64,000 bases of DNA from Pullichristensenella sp002068815 (GTDB taxonomy: Bacteria; Bacillota; Clostridia; Christensenellales; Aristaeellaceae), in the NCBI GenBank assembly GCA_040772885.1, contig JAXGXF010000003.1, positions 124,001-188,000 of the forward strand. Direction: 5' to 3'. A program made the position numbers and the translations under genes. Positions 1-8,269 of this stretch are shown one piece after another (position 1 is the first letter of the stretch; every line of letters starts with the position of its first letter). Below the pieces are notes generated by a model. The model was not told the origin of the DNA. It worked only from the letters and a program-made list of their open reading frames with translations, and made no database searches.

Positions 1-614
1 ATCGTCAGCTTGTCGTAGTCGGTCACCTGGCCGACGCGCGTGTCCTCGACCGAGTAGCTGACCTTGCGGATGGGCGTAAAGATGGAATCGACCGGGATCA
101 CGCCGATGGGCATGCCGCCGACCTTGTTGCGCTCGAGCGCGATCTGCTTGTTGCGCTCGGCGGATACGTATCCGCGGCCCTTCTCGAGCGTGATCTGCAT
201 CTGCAGCTTCGCGCCCTCGGAAAGCGTCGCGATGTGCAGATCGGGGTTTATGATCTCCACCTCGTCGTCCGCGCGCACGTCGCCGCCCTTGACCTCGCAG
301 GGGCCGACCGCGTCGATCGAGACGATCTTCGGGAGATCCGTGTACAGCTTGGCCGAAATCAGCTTGACGTTCAGGATCAATTCCGCGACGTCCTCCTTGA
401 CGCCGGGGACCGTCGAGAACTCATGCTGCACGCCTTCAATGCGAACGCTCGTGGCCGCGACGCCCGGGAGCGAGTTCAGAAGCACCCTGCGAAGCGAATT
501 GCCCAGCGTTTGGCCGAAACCGCGCTCCAGCGGGTTGACGATGAACTTGCCGTACCGCTTGTTTTCGCCGATCTCCACCCGTTCGATTTTCGGCTTCTCG
601 ATTTGATCAATCAT
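1..614 (-). CDS. rpoA: DNA-directed RNA polymerase subunit alpha (3' end cut by window edge)
   Basis: Alpha subunit of RNA polymerase; its N-terminal domain dimerises and nucleates assembly of beta and beta'. The ATG at 614 has a GAGGAGG ribosome site, and the protein opens MIDQIEKPKIERVE, typical of Firmicute alpha. About 204 residues are visible, covering the N-terminal domain, with the conserved block ERGFGQTLGNSLRRVLL near residue 30. The C-terminal DNA-binding domain lies outside the window. It follows rpsD, the normal alpha-operon order, separated by about 140 bp holding a GC-rich hairpin. Identification is secure. Confidence 0.97.
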   Translation of the reverse strand, partial: MIDQIEKPKIERVEIGENKRYGKFIVNPLERGFGQTLGNSLRRVLLNSLPGVAATSVRIEGVQHEFSTVPGVKEDVAELILNVKLISAKLYTDLPKIVSIDAVGPCEVKGGDVRADDEVEIINPDLHIATLSEGAKLQMQITLEKGRGYVSAERNKQIALERNKVGGMPIGVIPVDSIFTPIRKVSYSVEDTRVGQVTDYDKLT

Positions 615-757
615 TCAGCGTTTCCTCCTCTCCTATCGCGGCGCGACTTGCGCTGCAACCGCGGAGTTCCGCCCTTCGCCCGCGCGCCGTTCCGCGCGGG
701 CCTTGAGCTTTACCTTCCAACACAAAGGTCTCGTCAAAGGCAGTTCAGGCGACTGCA
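615..757 (-). other. rpsD-rpoA intergenic spacer with GC hairpin
   Basis: This is a 143-bp spacer. On the transcribed minus strand it contains an inverted repeat (CCCGCGC / GCGCGGG around a short loop, about 680-705), with no strong T-run after it. It could be a partial terminator, a processing site or an RNA-stability element that sets the rpoA level relative to the ribosomal proteins. No promoter with good boxes was recognised. Confidence 0.4.
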
Positions 758-1384
758 TTAGCGGGAGTAAAGCTCGACGATGAGGTTTTCCTGAATCGTA
801 AGATCAATATCTTCGCGCTTGGGCATGGCGTCGACGGTCGCCTTGAGGTTGGGGGCGTCGATGGTCAGCCACTTCGGGACGACCTTGCCGGTCCCCTCGC
901 GCAGGGACTTGAAGTGATCGCTCTCCGCGCTCTTCTCGCGGATTCCGATCACGTCGCCCTGCGAGACGAGAAAGCTCGGCACCGTGACCTTTTCGCCGTT
1001 GACGCGGATGTGGCCGTGCAAGACCATCTGGCGCGCCTGCGCGCGGCTCGAGCCGAAGCCCAGCCGGTATACGACGTTGTCGAGCCTGCGCTCGAGCGTG
1101 ATCAGCAGGTTGTCGCCGGTGATGCCCCTCTGGCTCTCGGCCTTTTCAAAGTACCGGTGAAACTGGTTTTCCAATACGCCGTAGGCGCGCTTGGCCTTCT
1201 GCTTCTCGCGCAGCTGCACGCCGTACTCGGACTGCTTGCGCACTCGGGCGTGGCCGTGCTCGCCCGGCGGGGTGGGCCTCAATGCCACGGGGCACTTCGT
1301 GCCGTAGCACTTGTCGCCCTTGAGGAAGAGCTTCGTGCCCTCGCGCCGGCAGAGACGGCAAACGGAGCCTGTATATCTTGCCAT
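758..1384 (-). CDS. rpsD: 30S ribosomal protein S4 (zinc type)
   Basis: S4 binds 16S rRNA early in 30S assembly and in many bacteria represses its own operon. The 208-residue product starts MARYTGSVCRLCRREG and has four cysteines (C9, C12, C26, C31) forming the zinc knuckle of the Cys-containing form, followed by the S4 RNA-binding domain (LGFGSSRAQARQMVLHGHI). It sits 17 bp downstream of rpsK. Length and ends match the family. Confidence 0.98.
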   Translation of the reverse strand: MARYTGSVCRLCRREGTKLFLKGDKCYGTKCPVALRPTPPGEHGHARVRKQSEYGVQLREKQKAKRAYGVLENQFHRYFEKAESQRGITGDNLLITLERRLDNVVYRLGFGSSRAQARQMVLHGHIRVNGEKVTVPSFLVSQGDVIGIREKSAESDHFKSLREGTGKVVPKWLTIDAPNLKATVDAMPKREDIDLTIQENLIVELYSR

Positions 1385-1401
1385 TTTCGATTATCCTCCT
1401 A

Positions 1402-1800
1402 TTACACTCTTCTGCGCTTGGGCGGACGGCATCCGTTGTGCGGGATCGGCGTCACGTCCTTGATCATGTTGACCTCGAGTCCGGCGGCCTGCAGAGAGCG
1501 GATGGCGGCCTCGCGCCCGGAGCCCGGGCCCTTGACGTAGACCTCGACGGTCTTCAGGCCATACTCCATCGCGGCCTTCGCGGCGGTCTCGGCGGCGGTC
1601 TGCGCGGCGAACGGCGTCGACTTCTTGCTTCCGCGGAAGCCCAGCCCTCCGGCCGACGCCCAGGAGAGCGCGTTTCCGGACGTGTCGGTGATCGTCACGA
1701 TCGTGTTGTTGAAAGAAGAGCGGATGTGGGCCGCGCCGCGCTCGACGAGCTTCTTTTCCCGGCGCTTGCGCGTGACCCTTTTCAGCTTCGGCTTTGCCAT
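1402..1800 (-). CDS. rpsK: 30S ribosomal protein S11
   Basis: S11 is part of the 30S platform near the mRNA exit side of the E site. The 132-residue product has a basic N-terminus and the family signatures NNTIVTITD and GPGSGREAAIRSLQAAGL, ending in the conserved PHNGCRPPKRRRV tail. It lies between rpsM and rpsD in the alpha operon with a ribosome site upstream of ATG. Confidence 0.98.
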   Translation of the reverse strand: MAKPKLKRVTRKRREKKLVERGAAHIRSSFNNTIVTITDTSGNALSWASAGGLGFRGSKKSTPFAAQTAAETAAKAAMEYGLKTVEVYVKGPGSGREAAIRSLQAAGLEVNMIKDVTPIPHNGCRPPKRRRV

Positions 1801-1827
1801 AGCGATAATTCCTCCCTAAAAAATCTG

Positions 1828-2202
1828 TCAGGTCTTCTTCTTCTTGCCGGCCGCCTGCTTCTTGGGGCCCTTGCGGGTGCGCGCGTTCTGCTTGGTGTTC
1901 TGCCCGCGCACCGGGAGCCCGCGGCGATGGCGCAGCCCGCGATAGCAGCCGATCTCCATCAGGCGCTTGATGTTCATCGAAACCTCGCGGCGGAGGTCGC
2001 CCTCCACCTTGACGTTGTGGTCGATATAGTCGCGCAGCTTGCCGATCTCGGCCTCGGAGAGGTCCTTGACGCGCGTGTCGGGATTGACGCCCGTCGCTTC
2101 GACGATCTCGTCTGCGATGTTGCGGCCGATGCCGTAGATATAGGTCAGGGCGATCTCAACGCGCTTCTCCCTCGGAAGGTCTACGCCTGCGATTCGTGCC
2201 AT
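1828..2202 (-). CDS. rpsM: 30S ribosomal protein S13
   Basis: S13 lies in the head of the 30S subunit, contacting 16S rRNA, the 50S bridge and P-site tRNA. The 124-residue product opens MARIAGVDLPREKRVEIALTYIYGIG and carries RGLRHRRGLPVRGQNT followed by a Lys/Arg-rich tail. It is first in the rpsM-rpsK-rpsD-rpoA block and is preceded by GGAGGTG. About 240 bp separates it from rpmJ, long for this operon. Confidence 0.98.
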   Translation of the reverse strand: MARIAGVDLPREKRVEIALTYIYGIGRNIADEIVEATGVNPDTRVKDLSEAEIGKLRDYIDHNVKVEGDLRREVSMNIKRLMEIGCYRGLRHRRGLPVRGQNTKQNARTRKGPKKQAAGKKKKT

Positions 2203-2446
2203 GGGATGAATGCACCTCCAAATTGCTCAACGCTGGTGGATTTGTCCGGCCGCCTGGCGATGCGCCCGGACGGGAAATATCGAAAGGCCCTCGAAAACCC
2301 GGGAGGCCCGGGCAGCCGCTCCGACGGCCGATCTTCTGATCGTTTGTCGGTTTCTCCGGAGCCTTTGTTCCGGGAAACCGGCGTCCCCTCAGGGACAGCG
2401 GCGGCGCGCCGTCACGGCTTTCGAAAAAGCGGCGGCGCGCTGGCCT
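2203..2446 (-). other. rpmJ-rpsM spacer with strong hairpin
   Basis: This is a 244-bp gap inside an otherwise tight operon. It holds an inverted repeat at 2348-2380: CGGTTTC pairs with GAAACCG, and CCGGA with TCCGG inside, giving 12 bp with one bulged base and an 8-nt loop. A GC-rich stretch of about 13 bp also occurs twice near 2400-2446. No T-run follows the stem, so it is not a simple terminator. It may separate expression of spc-side genes from the alpha block. Confidence 0.45.
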
Positions 2447-2560
2447 CTAACCCTGCTTCTGCTTGTGCTTGGGGTTTTCGCAGATCACCATCACGCGGCC
2501 CTTGCGCTTGATGATCTTGCACTTCTCGCAAATCGGCTTCACGGAAGGCCTAATTTTCAT
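2447..2560 (-). CDS. rpmJ: 50S ribosomal protein L36
   Basis: This is the smallest 50S protein, 37 residues. The product starts MKIRPSVKPICEKCKIIKRK and carries the zinc ligands C11, C14, C27 and H32, the zinc-binding form of L36. The ATG at 2560 has a GGAGG site 8 bp upstream and the gene follows infA by 18 bp, the usual infA-rpmJ-rpsM order. Confidence 0.97.
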   Translation of the reverse strand: MKIRPSVKPICEKCKIIKRKGRVMVICENPKHKQKQG

Positions 2561-2578
2561 GTGCTTACCTCCTAAGCT

Positions 2579-2800
2579 CTAATTCTTGCTGCGCCAGGTG
2601 ATCCGGCCGCGGGTCAAATCATACGGCGAAAGCTCGATCGTGACCCGGTCGCCGGGGTAAATGCGGATGTAATTCATGCGCATCTTTCCCGAGACATGCG
2701 CCAGGATTTTGTGCCCGTTGGGCAGCTCTACCTCAAACATGGCGTTGGGATAAGACTCCGTGACAACGCCTTCGACCTCGATAACATCAGACTTGGACAA
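2579..2800 (-). CDS. infA: Translation initiation factor IF-1 (TTG start)
   Basis: IF-1 occupies the 30S A site during initiation. From a TTG start at 2800 the product is 73 residues, reading (M)SKSDVIEVEGVVTESYPNA and ending in the S1/OB-fold tail DLTRGRITWRSKN. An in-frame ATG exists upstream at 2839 inside the KOW gene, but the TTG has AAGGAGG at good spacing and gives the normal IF-1 length, so TTG is preferred. It overlaps the preceding KOW gene by 14 bp, suggesting translational coupling. Confidence 0.95.
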   Translation of the reverse strand: MSKSDVIEVEGVVTESYPNAMFEVELPNGHKILAHVSGKMRMNYIRIYPGDRVTIELSPYDLTRGRITWRSKN

Positions 2801-3062
2801 GCTTTCCCTCCTCCTTGCAAATCCACCGGCGCAGATCATGATCCTGGATCGGCTCGCCTTTTTCCAAAGGCTCGACGATTGCGGGTGTCGGCTTCAAGTG
2901 CTTTTTGCGCTTCTTCTTGGGCCGGTCGAGCGTTCGGAGCTTTCCGTCCGAGACGAGCACGAACTGCTCGTCGAGAACCTGAACCACCGCGAACAGCCGT
3001 CCCCTGTCCCTGCCCGCCTTCGAAGAGACGATGCGGCCCACGTCGATCGGAATCGTCTTCAT
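2787..3062 (-). CDS. KOW-domain RNA-binding protein (L14e/L6e-like)
   Basis: A 91-residue basic protein starting MKTIPIDVGRIVSSKAGRDRGR. The first 40 residues form a KOW-like motif (GRIVSSKAGRDRG...FAVVQVLDEQFVLV), followed by a Lys/Arg cluster RPKKKRKKHLKP. Small proteins of this kind sit between map and infA in many Clostridia and are annotated as ribosomal L14e-like, role unproven. It overlaps the end of map by 4 bp (ATGA) and infA by 14 bp, so the three genes are probably translated together. Confidence 0.88.
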   Translation of the reverse strand: MKTIPIDVGRIVSSKAGRDRGRLFAVVQVLDEQFVLVSDGKLRTLDRPKKKRKKHLKPTPAIVEPLEKGEPIQDHDLRRWICKEEGKLVQV

Positions 3063-3832
3063 CGGGCTTCCTCCGCCGCGCTTTTCCCGGGGAAGGAGAG
3101 GATCTCCGGCTCCCCGTCGGTCACCAGCACCGTGTGCTCGTAGTGCGCGCACAGGCTTCCGTCGCGCGTGGCAACCGTCCAGTCGTTGTCGTACAGGTAG
3201 ACCTTCCAGTCGCCAAGGGCGATCATCGGCTCGATCGCGAGCGTCATGCCCGCCTGGAGCCTCACGCCCCTCCCGGGCGGGCCGTAGTTCGGGACGCTCG
3301 GGTCCTCGTGCATCGCCTGCCCGATTCCGTGCCCGCACAGGTCCCGGATCACGCCGTAGCCCTGTTTTTCCGCGTAGGTCTGGATCGCGTTTCCGATGTC
3401 GCCGAGCCGGTTTCCGGCCCGCGCCTTGTTCGCGCCCAGCCAGAAGCACTTCTGCGTGTCGGCGATCAGCTTCCTCGCCTCGGGCCGCACGCTTCCCACC
3501 ATCGCCGTGAACGCGCTGTCGGACTGCCAGCCGTCTAGCACCACTCCGCAGTCGACGCTTAGAATCTGCCCCTCCCGGAGCTTCTCGTCGGTCGCAAAGC
3601 CGTGCACCACCTGATCGTCGACCGACGCGCAGATCGAGAACGGAAAGCCCTCGAAGCCCTTGAACGACGGGATCGCTCCCGCGTCGCGGATCAGCTTCTC
3701 GGCGAGATGGTCGAGGTGGCGCGTGGTCACGCCGGGGCAGATCTCCTCGCGCAGGCGCGTCAGCACTTCGCAAAGAAGCGCGCCGGCCTTCCGCATCTTC
3801 TCAATCTGCCCGGCAGACTTGATCGTGATCAT
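3059..3832 (-). CDS. map: Methionine aminopeptidase, type I
   Basis: Removes the initiator methionine from nascent proteins. The 257-residue product has the pita-bread fold signatures and all expected metal ligands: D94 and D105 (VDCGVVLDGWQSD), H168 (CGHGIG), E201 (AIEPM) and E232 (YEHT). There is no N-terminal extension, as in type Ia/bacterial enzymes. It sits between adk and the KOW/infA genes, separated from adk by only 3 bp. Confidence 0.97.
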   Translation of the reverse strand: MITIKSAGQIEKMRKAGALLCEVLTRLREEICPGVTTRHLDHLAEKLIRDAGAIPSFKGFEGFPFSICASVDDQVVHGFATDEKLREGQILSVDCGVVLDGWQSDSAFTAMVGSVRPEARKLIADTQKCFWLGANKARAGNRLGDIGNAIQTYAEKQGYGVIRDLCGHGIGQAMHEDPSVPNYGPPGRGVRLQAGMTLAIEPMIALGDWKVYLYDNDWTVATRDGSLCAHYEHTVLVTDGEPEILSFPGKSAAEEAR

Positions 3833-3835
3833 GCT

Positions 3836-4456
3836 CTACTCCAGTGAGGCGAGGATGGAAAGCAGCACATCCTCCGGCCGATTGTCCCCGTCGACCGTCC
3901 TCAGCTTGCCCTTGGATTCGTAGTACCCGATCAAAGGCGCGGTCTGCTCTCGGTAGACCTTGAGGCGCCTTGTGATCGTCTCGGGCTTGTCGTCCTCGCG
4001 GTGGATCAGCTCGCTCTTGCAGACCGGGCAGATCCTCTCGTCGTTGAGTTTCGAAATGTGGAACGTGCCCATGCACTTTCCGCACACGCGGCGCCCGGCG
4101 AGCCTCTCAAGCAGTTTCCCGTCCGGCACGGCGATGTTGACGACCGCGTCGGGCGGGGAGATCGCCTCGAGCGCCTCCGCCTGATCGACCGTGCGGGGAA
4201 AGCCGTCGAGCAGGTAGCCGTTTCGGCAGTCGTCCATCGAGAGGCGCTCGCGCACCATGTCGATCAGCACCGCGTCCGGAACGAGCCGGCCGGCGTCCAT
4301 GAATTGCTTCGCCGCGAGCCCGGTCGGGGTCTGGTTCTTGACGGCCGCGCGCAGCATGTCCCCGGTGGAGATGTGGGGAACCTTCAGCTTTGAGCTGACG
4401 CCCAGCGCCTGCGTTCCCTTGCCCGCGCCCGGAGGGCCCAGAAAAATCAGCTTCAT
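3836..4456 (-). CDS. adk: Adenylate kinase (zinc-LID form)
   Basis: Interconverts ATP + AMP and 2 ADP in the cytosol. The 206-residue product has the P-loop GPPGAGKGTQ (residues 7-16), the AMP-binding DGFPRTVDQAEAL segment and a LID domain with four cysteines (C125, C128, C143, C146) that would bind structural zinc as in many Firmicute enzymes. The spacing between the Cys pairs is 14 residues, two shorter than the Bacillus arrangement, which accounts for part of the slightly short length. It lies in the secY-adk-map order typical of the spc operon. Confidence 0.97.
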   Translation of the reverse strand: MKLIFLGPPGAGKGTQALGVSSKLKVPHISTGDMLRAAVKNQTPTGLAAKQFMDAGRLVPDAVLIDMVRERLSMDDCRNGYLLDGFPRTVDQAEALEAISPPDAVVNIAVPDGKLLERLAGRRVCGKCMGTFHISKLNDERICPVCKSELIHREDDKPETITRRLKVYREQTAPLIGYYESKGKLRTVDGDNRPEDVLLSILASLE

Positions 4457-4471
4457 ACCGCCGCCTCCCGA

Positions 4472-5731
4472 CTACTTCAGGAAGCCCTTGTAGTGGCGCA
4501 TGAGCATCTGGCTCTCGAGCTGGCGCATCGTCTCCATCGCGACCGAGACCGCGATCAAAAGCGAGGACGCCGCGAAGGGCAGGTGCACGCCGAAGATCAC
4601 GTAGACGACGGTCGGGAGAACCGCCAGGAACGCCAGGAAGAACGCGCCGAACAGCGTGATCCGCCTGGAGATGCGGTTGATGAAATCGCTGGTGGGCTTT
4701 CCCTGGCGGATGCCGGGGATCATGCCGCCGTTCTGCTGCATGTTCTTCGAGATCTCGACCGGGTTAAACGAGATCGTCGAGTAGAAGAACGTGAAGCCCA
4801 AAATCATCAGCGCGAAGATGATCTGGTAGCCCCAGGTCATGGGGTTTACGTTGTTCGACCACCAGGTGCTCAAATTGCTGTTCGGGAAGAACGCGAAGAT
4901 CGTGCCCGGGAACTGCATGATCGCCGAGGCGAAGATCAGCGGCAGAACGCCCGAGGCGTTGATCTTGAGCGGTATGTGCGTCGACTGGCCGCCGTACATC
5001 TTGCGCCCGACGACGCGCTTTGCGTACTGAACGGGGATGCGGCGCTCGCCGAGGTCGACGAACACGACGCCCACGATCAAAATCAGGAACACGAGGATGA
5101 TCGCCAGGAACTGGCCGATCGGGAACAGCGAGGCGTCGACGAACAGCTGGTAGATATAGCCGCCGATGGTGACGGCGAAGTTCGAGATGATGCCCGCGAA
5201 GATCAGAAGGCTGATGCCGTTTCCGATGCCGTTCTCGGTGATGCGCTCGCCGATCCACATCGCAAGCGCCGTGCCGGCCGCGAGACAGAAACCGATCGTG
5301 ATCAGGCCCATGAAGCCGCCGGATGCGTTCGTCTTAAAGCCGAGCGTCAGCGCGATCGCCTGCATGAGGCCCAGGCCCACCGTCACGTAGCGGGTGATCT
5401 GCGCGATCTTCTTGCGGCCTTCCTCGCCCTCCTTGTTGAGCTCTTCGAGCTTGGGAATCGCGACCGTCAGAAGCTGCATGATGATCGAGGCGTTGATGTA
5501 GGGCGTGATGCCCATCGCCATGATCGAGAAGTTCGAGAGGTCGGAGCCCGTCATCTGGTTGATGAAGCCCAGGAGCGGAACCTTTTCGATCGCCTGTTTG
5601 ATGACCGTCGTATCGACACCGGGCGTGGGCACGAAGCAAAGAAGCCGGTAGACCAGAAGCATGAATACCGTGAACAGTATCTTCTTTCTGAGGTCCGTGA
5701 TCTTCCATGCGTTCTTCAACGTCTCAAACAT
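4472..5731 (-). CDS. secY: Protein translocase subunit SecY
   Basis: Channel-forming subunit of the Sec translocon in the cytoplasmic membrane. The 419-residue product starts MFETLKNAWKITDLRKKILF and shows about ten hydrophobic helices, the plug region after TM1 (NQMTGSDLSNFSIMAMGITPYI) and the conserved cytoplasmic loop GERRIPVQYAKR needed for SecA and ribosome binding. It follows rplO by 1 bp in the spc operon. Confidence 0.98.
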   Translation of the reverse strand: MFETLKNAWKITDLRKKILFTVFMLLVYRLLCFVPTPGVDTTVIKQAIEKVPLLGFINQMTGSDLSNFSIMAMGITPYINASIIMQLLTVAIPKLEELNKEGEEGRKKIAQITRYVTVGLGLMQAIALTLGFKTNASGGFMGLITIGFCLAAGTALAMWIGERITENGIGNGISLLIFAGIISNFAVTIGGYIYQLFVDASLFPIGQFLAIILVFLILIVGVVFVDLGERRIPVQYAKRVVGRKMYGGQSTHIPLKINASGVLPLIFASAIMQFPGTIFAFFPNSNLSTWWSNNVNPMTWGYQIIFALMILGFTFFYSTISFNPVEISKNMQQNGGMIPGIRQGKPTSDFINRISRRITLFGAFFLAFLAVLPTVVYVIFGVHLPFAASSLLIAVSVAMETMRQLESQMLMRHYKGFLK

Positions 5732-5732
5732 C

Positions 5733-6173
5733 TCAGATCACCTCGGCTTTCCCGCCTACCGCCTCGATCTTTTCCTTCGCGGTGGCCGTGAATTTGTTGG
5801 CCAGAACCGTGAGCTTTTTCGTCAGTTCCCCGTTGCCCATGATCTTGATGCCGTCGTTGATCTTCTTGATGATGCCGTACTCGATCAGTTCCACGGGCGT
5901 GACGGTCATGCCGTCCTCAAACACCTCAAGCCGCTCCACGTTGATCGCCACATACTCCGTGCGGAAGTTGTTCGTGAAGCCGCGCTTGGGCAGGCGCATC
6001 GTGAGGGGCATCTGGCCGCCCTCGAAGCCGGGCCGCTTGCCGCCGCCGGAGCGGGCCTTCGCGCCCTTGTGTCCCTTGCCGGAGGTCTTGCCAAGACCCG
6101 AACCGACGCCGCGTCCAAGACGCTTTGCCGATGTGGTGGCACCTTCAGCGGGTTTGAGTTCGTGAAGTTTCAT
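5733..6173 (-). CDS. rplO: 50S ribosomal protein L15
   Basis: Late-assembly 50S protein. The 146-residue product starts MKLHELKPAEGATTSAKRLG and has the glycine/arginine-rich N-terminal extension (GRGVGSGLGKTSGKGHKG) that threads into 23S rRNA, followed by the globular L15 domain. It lies between rpmD and secY with a GGAGG site upstream of ATG. Length and gene order match the family. Confidence 0.98.
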   Translation of the reverse strand: MKLHELKPAEGATTSAKRLGRGVGSGLGKTSGKGHKGAKARSGGGKRPGFEGGQMPLTMRLPKRGFTNNFRTEYVAINVERLEVFEDGMTVTPVELIEYGIIKKINDGIKIMGNGELTKKLTVLANKFTATAKEKIEAVGGKAEVI

Positions 6174-6185
6174 CTCGGGACCTCC

Positions 6186-6368
6186 TTAGTCTTCAATCTC
6201 CTCGACCTTGACCATGTGCTTGACCTTGAAGATCATGCCGCGGACGGCGGGGTTGTCTTCCTTGACGACGGTGTGCCCGATCCTGTGGAGCCCCAGCGCC
6301 GCAATGGTCGCGATCTGGTCCTTCAGGCACGCGATGGTGGACTTGGTCTGCGTAATCTTGAGTTTCAT
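6186..6368 (-). CDS. rpmD: 50S ribosomal protein L30
   Basis: A small 50S protein of 60 residues, MKLKITQTKSTIACLKDQ..., with the L30 core LGLHRIGHTVVKEDNPAVRGMI. The ATG at 6368 is preferred over an in-frame GTG 9 bp upstream because the GTG lies inside the AGGGGGTG ribosome site. It is located between rpsE and rplO as usual. Confidence 0.96.
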   Translation of the reverse strand: MKLKITQTKSTIACLKDQIATIAALGLHRIGHTVVKEDNPAVRGMIFKVKHMVKVEEIED

Positions 6369-6380
6369 CGAACGCACCCC

Positions 6381-6881
6381 CTAGCCCAGAATCTCTTCGA
6401 CGGTCTTGCCGCGGAGCCTTGCGACTTCCTCGGCACTGCGAAGCTCGGAAAGGCCCGCGAGCGTAGCCTTCACCATGTTGATCTTGTTGTTGGAGCCGAT
6501 CGACTTCGTGACGATGTCCTTGATGCCGACGGCCTCCAAGACCGCGCGGATCGGGCCGCCCGCGATGACGCCGGTTCCCTCGGGGGCCGGGAGCATCTTG
6601 ACCTTGCCGGTCCCGAAGACGCCGACGATCTCGTGCGGGATCGTCGTCCCCTTGAGGGATACCGTCTTCATCGACTTCTTGGCCTCGTCGAGCCCCTTGC
6701 GGATGGCCTCCGGAATTTCGGCGGCCTTGCCCATGCCGCAGCCGACGCGGCCCTTTTCGTCGCCGACGACCATCAGCGCGCTGAACCGCATGTTGCGGCC
6801 GCCCTTGACGGTCTTCGAGACGCGGTTGACCGCGACCAATTTTTCTTTGAATTCGCTGACCTGCTCGTTGTTGCGCTGCAT
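6381..6881 (-). CDS. rpsE: 30S ribosomal protein S5
   Basis: S5 helps decoding accuracy and lines the mRNA entry channel. The 166-residue product has the N-terminal double-stranded RNA-binding-like domain (VNRVSKTVKGGRNMRFSALM) and the S5 C-terminal domain (GTGVIAGGPIRAVLEAVGIKD). It lies between rplR and rpmD with a GGAGG site before ATG. Confidence 0.98.
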   Translation of the reverse strand: MQRNNEQVSEFKEKLVAVNRVSKTVKGGRNMRFSALMVVGDEKGRVGCGMGKAAEIPEAIRKGLDEAKKSMKTVSLKGTTIPHEIVGVFGTGKVKMLPAPEGTGVIAGGPIRAVLEAVGIKDIVTKSIGSNNKINMVKATLAGLSELRSAEEVARLRGKTVEEILG

Positions 6882-6898
6882 TACGCGTTCCCTCCTTC

Positions 6899-7267
6899 TT
6901 AGAAGTCCAGACCGCCCTCGCGAGCGCCGGCTGCCAACTCGGCCACGCGGCCGGTGTAGATGTATCCGCCGCGGTCAAAGACCACCTGCTTGATACCCTT
7001 GGAAAGCGCGCGCTCGGCGACGACCTTGCCCACGACCTTGCTCGCGCCCTTCTTGTCGAGCTCGGCCACCTGCGACTGGATCTCGCCCTCGACGGTGGAC
7101 GCCGCGACCAGGGTGTTCCCGGCGACGTCGTCGATGATCTGGGCGTAGATGTGGTTCAGGCTCCGATAGACGCACAACCGGGGGCAAGCGGGTGTCCCGC
7201 TGATCTTTTTGCGCACGCGCTCGTGGCGGATCAAACGCACTTCGTTGCGATCACGCTTGTTAAACAT
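6899..7267 (-). CDS. rplR: 50S ribosomal protein L18
   Basis: 5S rRNA-binding protein of the central protuberance. The 122-residue product begins MFNKRDRNEVRLIRHERVRKK and carries the family motifs PRLCVYRSLNHIYAQIIDD and VVFDRGGYIYTGRVAELA, ending GGLDF. It is placed between rplF and rpsE, as in most spc operons. Confidence 0.98.
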   Translation of the reverse strand: MFNKRDRNEVRLIRHERVRKKISGTPACPRLCVYRSLNHIYAQIIDDVAGNTLVAASTVEGEIQSQVAELDKKGASKVVGKVVAERALSKGIKQVVFDRGGYIYTGRVAELAAGAREGGLDF

Positions 7268-7286
7268 TTGCGGTTACCTCCCTTTC

Positions 7287-7826
7287 TTACTTTCCGGTTT
7301 TGCCTTCCTTGCGGCGGATCTTTTCGTTCTCATAGCGGATGCCCTTGCCCAGGTACGGCTCGGGCTTGCGGGTCGCGCGGATGTCGGCGGCGATGGCGCC
7401 GACGACCTGCTTGTCGATGCCCTTGACGACGATGCGCGTCGGCGCGGGCGCCTCGAAGTGGATGGATTCCGGCGCGTCGAACACGATCGGGTGCGAGTAG
7501 CCGACGTTCAGCGTCAGCTTATCCCCCGCGACCTGCGCGCGGTAGCCGACGCCCTCCATCAAAAGCACCTTCTCGAAGCCCTTCGTGACGCCCGTGACCA
7601 TGTTGCTCAGGAGCGAGCGGTACAGGCCGTGCATCGCCTTGTGCGGCTTCGAGTCGGTGGGCCGCGATACGTGGAGGACGGAGTCCTCGAAAGAGACGGT
7701 GATATCCCTGTTGACCTTCTGACTCAACGTGCCCTTCGGGCCCTTTACGGTGACGAGGTTGTCCTCGTCGATCGCAACGGTGACGCCGGCGGGAACCGGA
7801 ATCGGAAGTTTGCCGATACGAGACAT
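7287..7826 (-). CDS. rplF: 50S ribosomal protein L6
   Basis: L6 binds near the sarcin-ricin loop and the factor-binding region. The 179-residue product starts MSRIGKLPIPVPAGV and has two tandem L6 folds; the C-terminal one ends in the signature PEPYLGKGIRYENEKIRRKEGKTGK. It is preceded by GGAGG and sits between rpsH and rplR. Confidence 0.98.
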   Translation of the reverse strand: MSRIGKLPIPVPAGVTVAIDEDNLVTVKGPKGTLSQKVNRDITVSFEDSVLHVSRPTDSKPHKAMHGLYRSLLSNMVTGVTKGFEKVLLMEGVGYRAQVAGDKLTLNVGYSHPIVFDAPESIHFEAPAPTRIVVKGIDKQVVGAIAADIRATRKPEPYLGKGIRYENEKIRRKEGKTGK

Positions 7827-7841
7827 TCTATTGCACCTCCA

Positions 7842-8240
7842 TTACCAGATGTAGGCCAGGACTTCGCCGCCGACGCCCGACAGGCGCGCCGCCTTGTCGG
7901 ACATCACGCCCTTGGACGTGGAGATGATCGCGATTCCGAGGCCGCCCAGCACCCTCGGAATCTCGTCATTCCTGGCGTACACGCGCAGTCCGGGCTTGGA
8001 GATGCGCTTGAGTCCCTTGATGACGGAATCCTTGCCCTGCACATACTTGAGGGCGATCTTGATCTGGCCCTGCAGGCCGTCCTCGATGAAGTCGACGGAC
8101 TTCACATAGCCCTCGTCCAGAAGAATCTTGGCGATGTCCTTTTTCATGTTTGAGGCAGGCATCGTCACGGCGTCATGTCTGGCAACCAGGGCATTGCGGA
8201 TTCTGGTCAGCATATCCGCGATGGGATCGTTCACGAGCAT
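7842..8240 (-). CDS. rpsH: 30S ribosomal protein S8
   Basis: Primary 16S rRNA-binding protein and, in enterics, the spc-operon repressor. The start was set at the ATG at 8240 (MLVNDPIADMLTRIRNA), which has GGAGG upstream; the reading frame is open further upstream but without family similarity. The product is 132 residues and ends ...GGEVLAYIW, the conserved S8 C-terminus. Confidence 0.97.
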   Translation of the reverse strand: MLVNDPIADMLTRIRNALVARHDAVTMPASNMKKDIAKILLDEGYVKSVDFIEDGLQGQIKIALKYVQGKDSVIKGLKRISKPGLRVYARNDEIPRVLGGLGIAIISTSKGVMSDKAARLSGVGGEVLAYIW

Positions 8241-8269
8241 TTGATAACCTCCTTCCGTGTTTGCCCAGT

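Noticed and set aside
2787..3773. 328-aa minus ORF covering the KOW gene
   Set aside because: Only the last 91 codons (from ATG 3062) are the KOW protein; the rest is the wrong frame of map.
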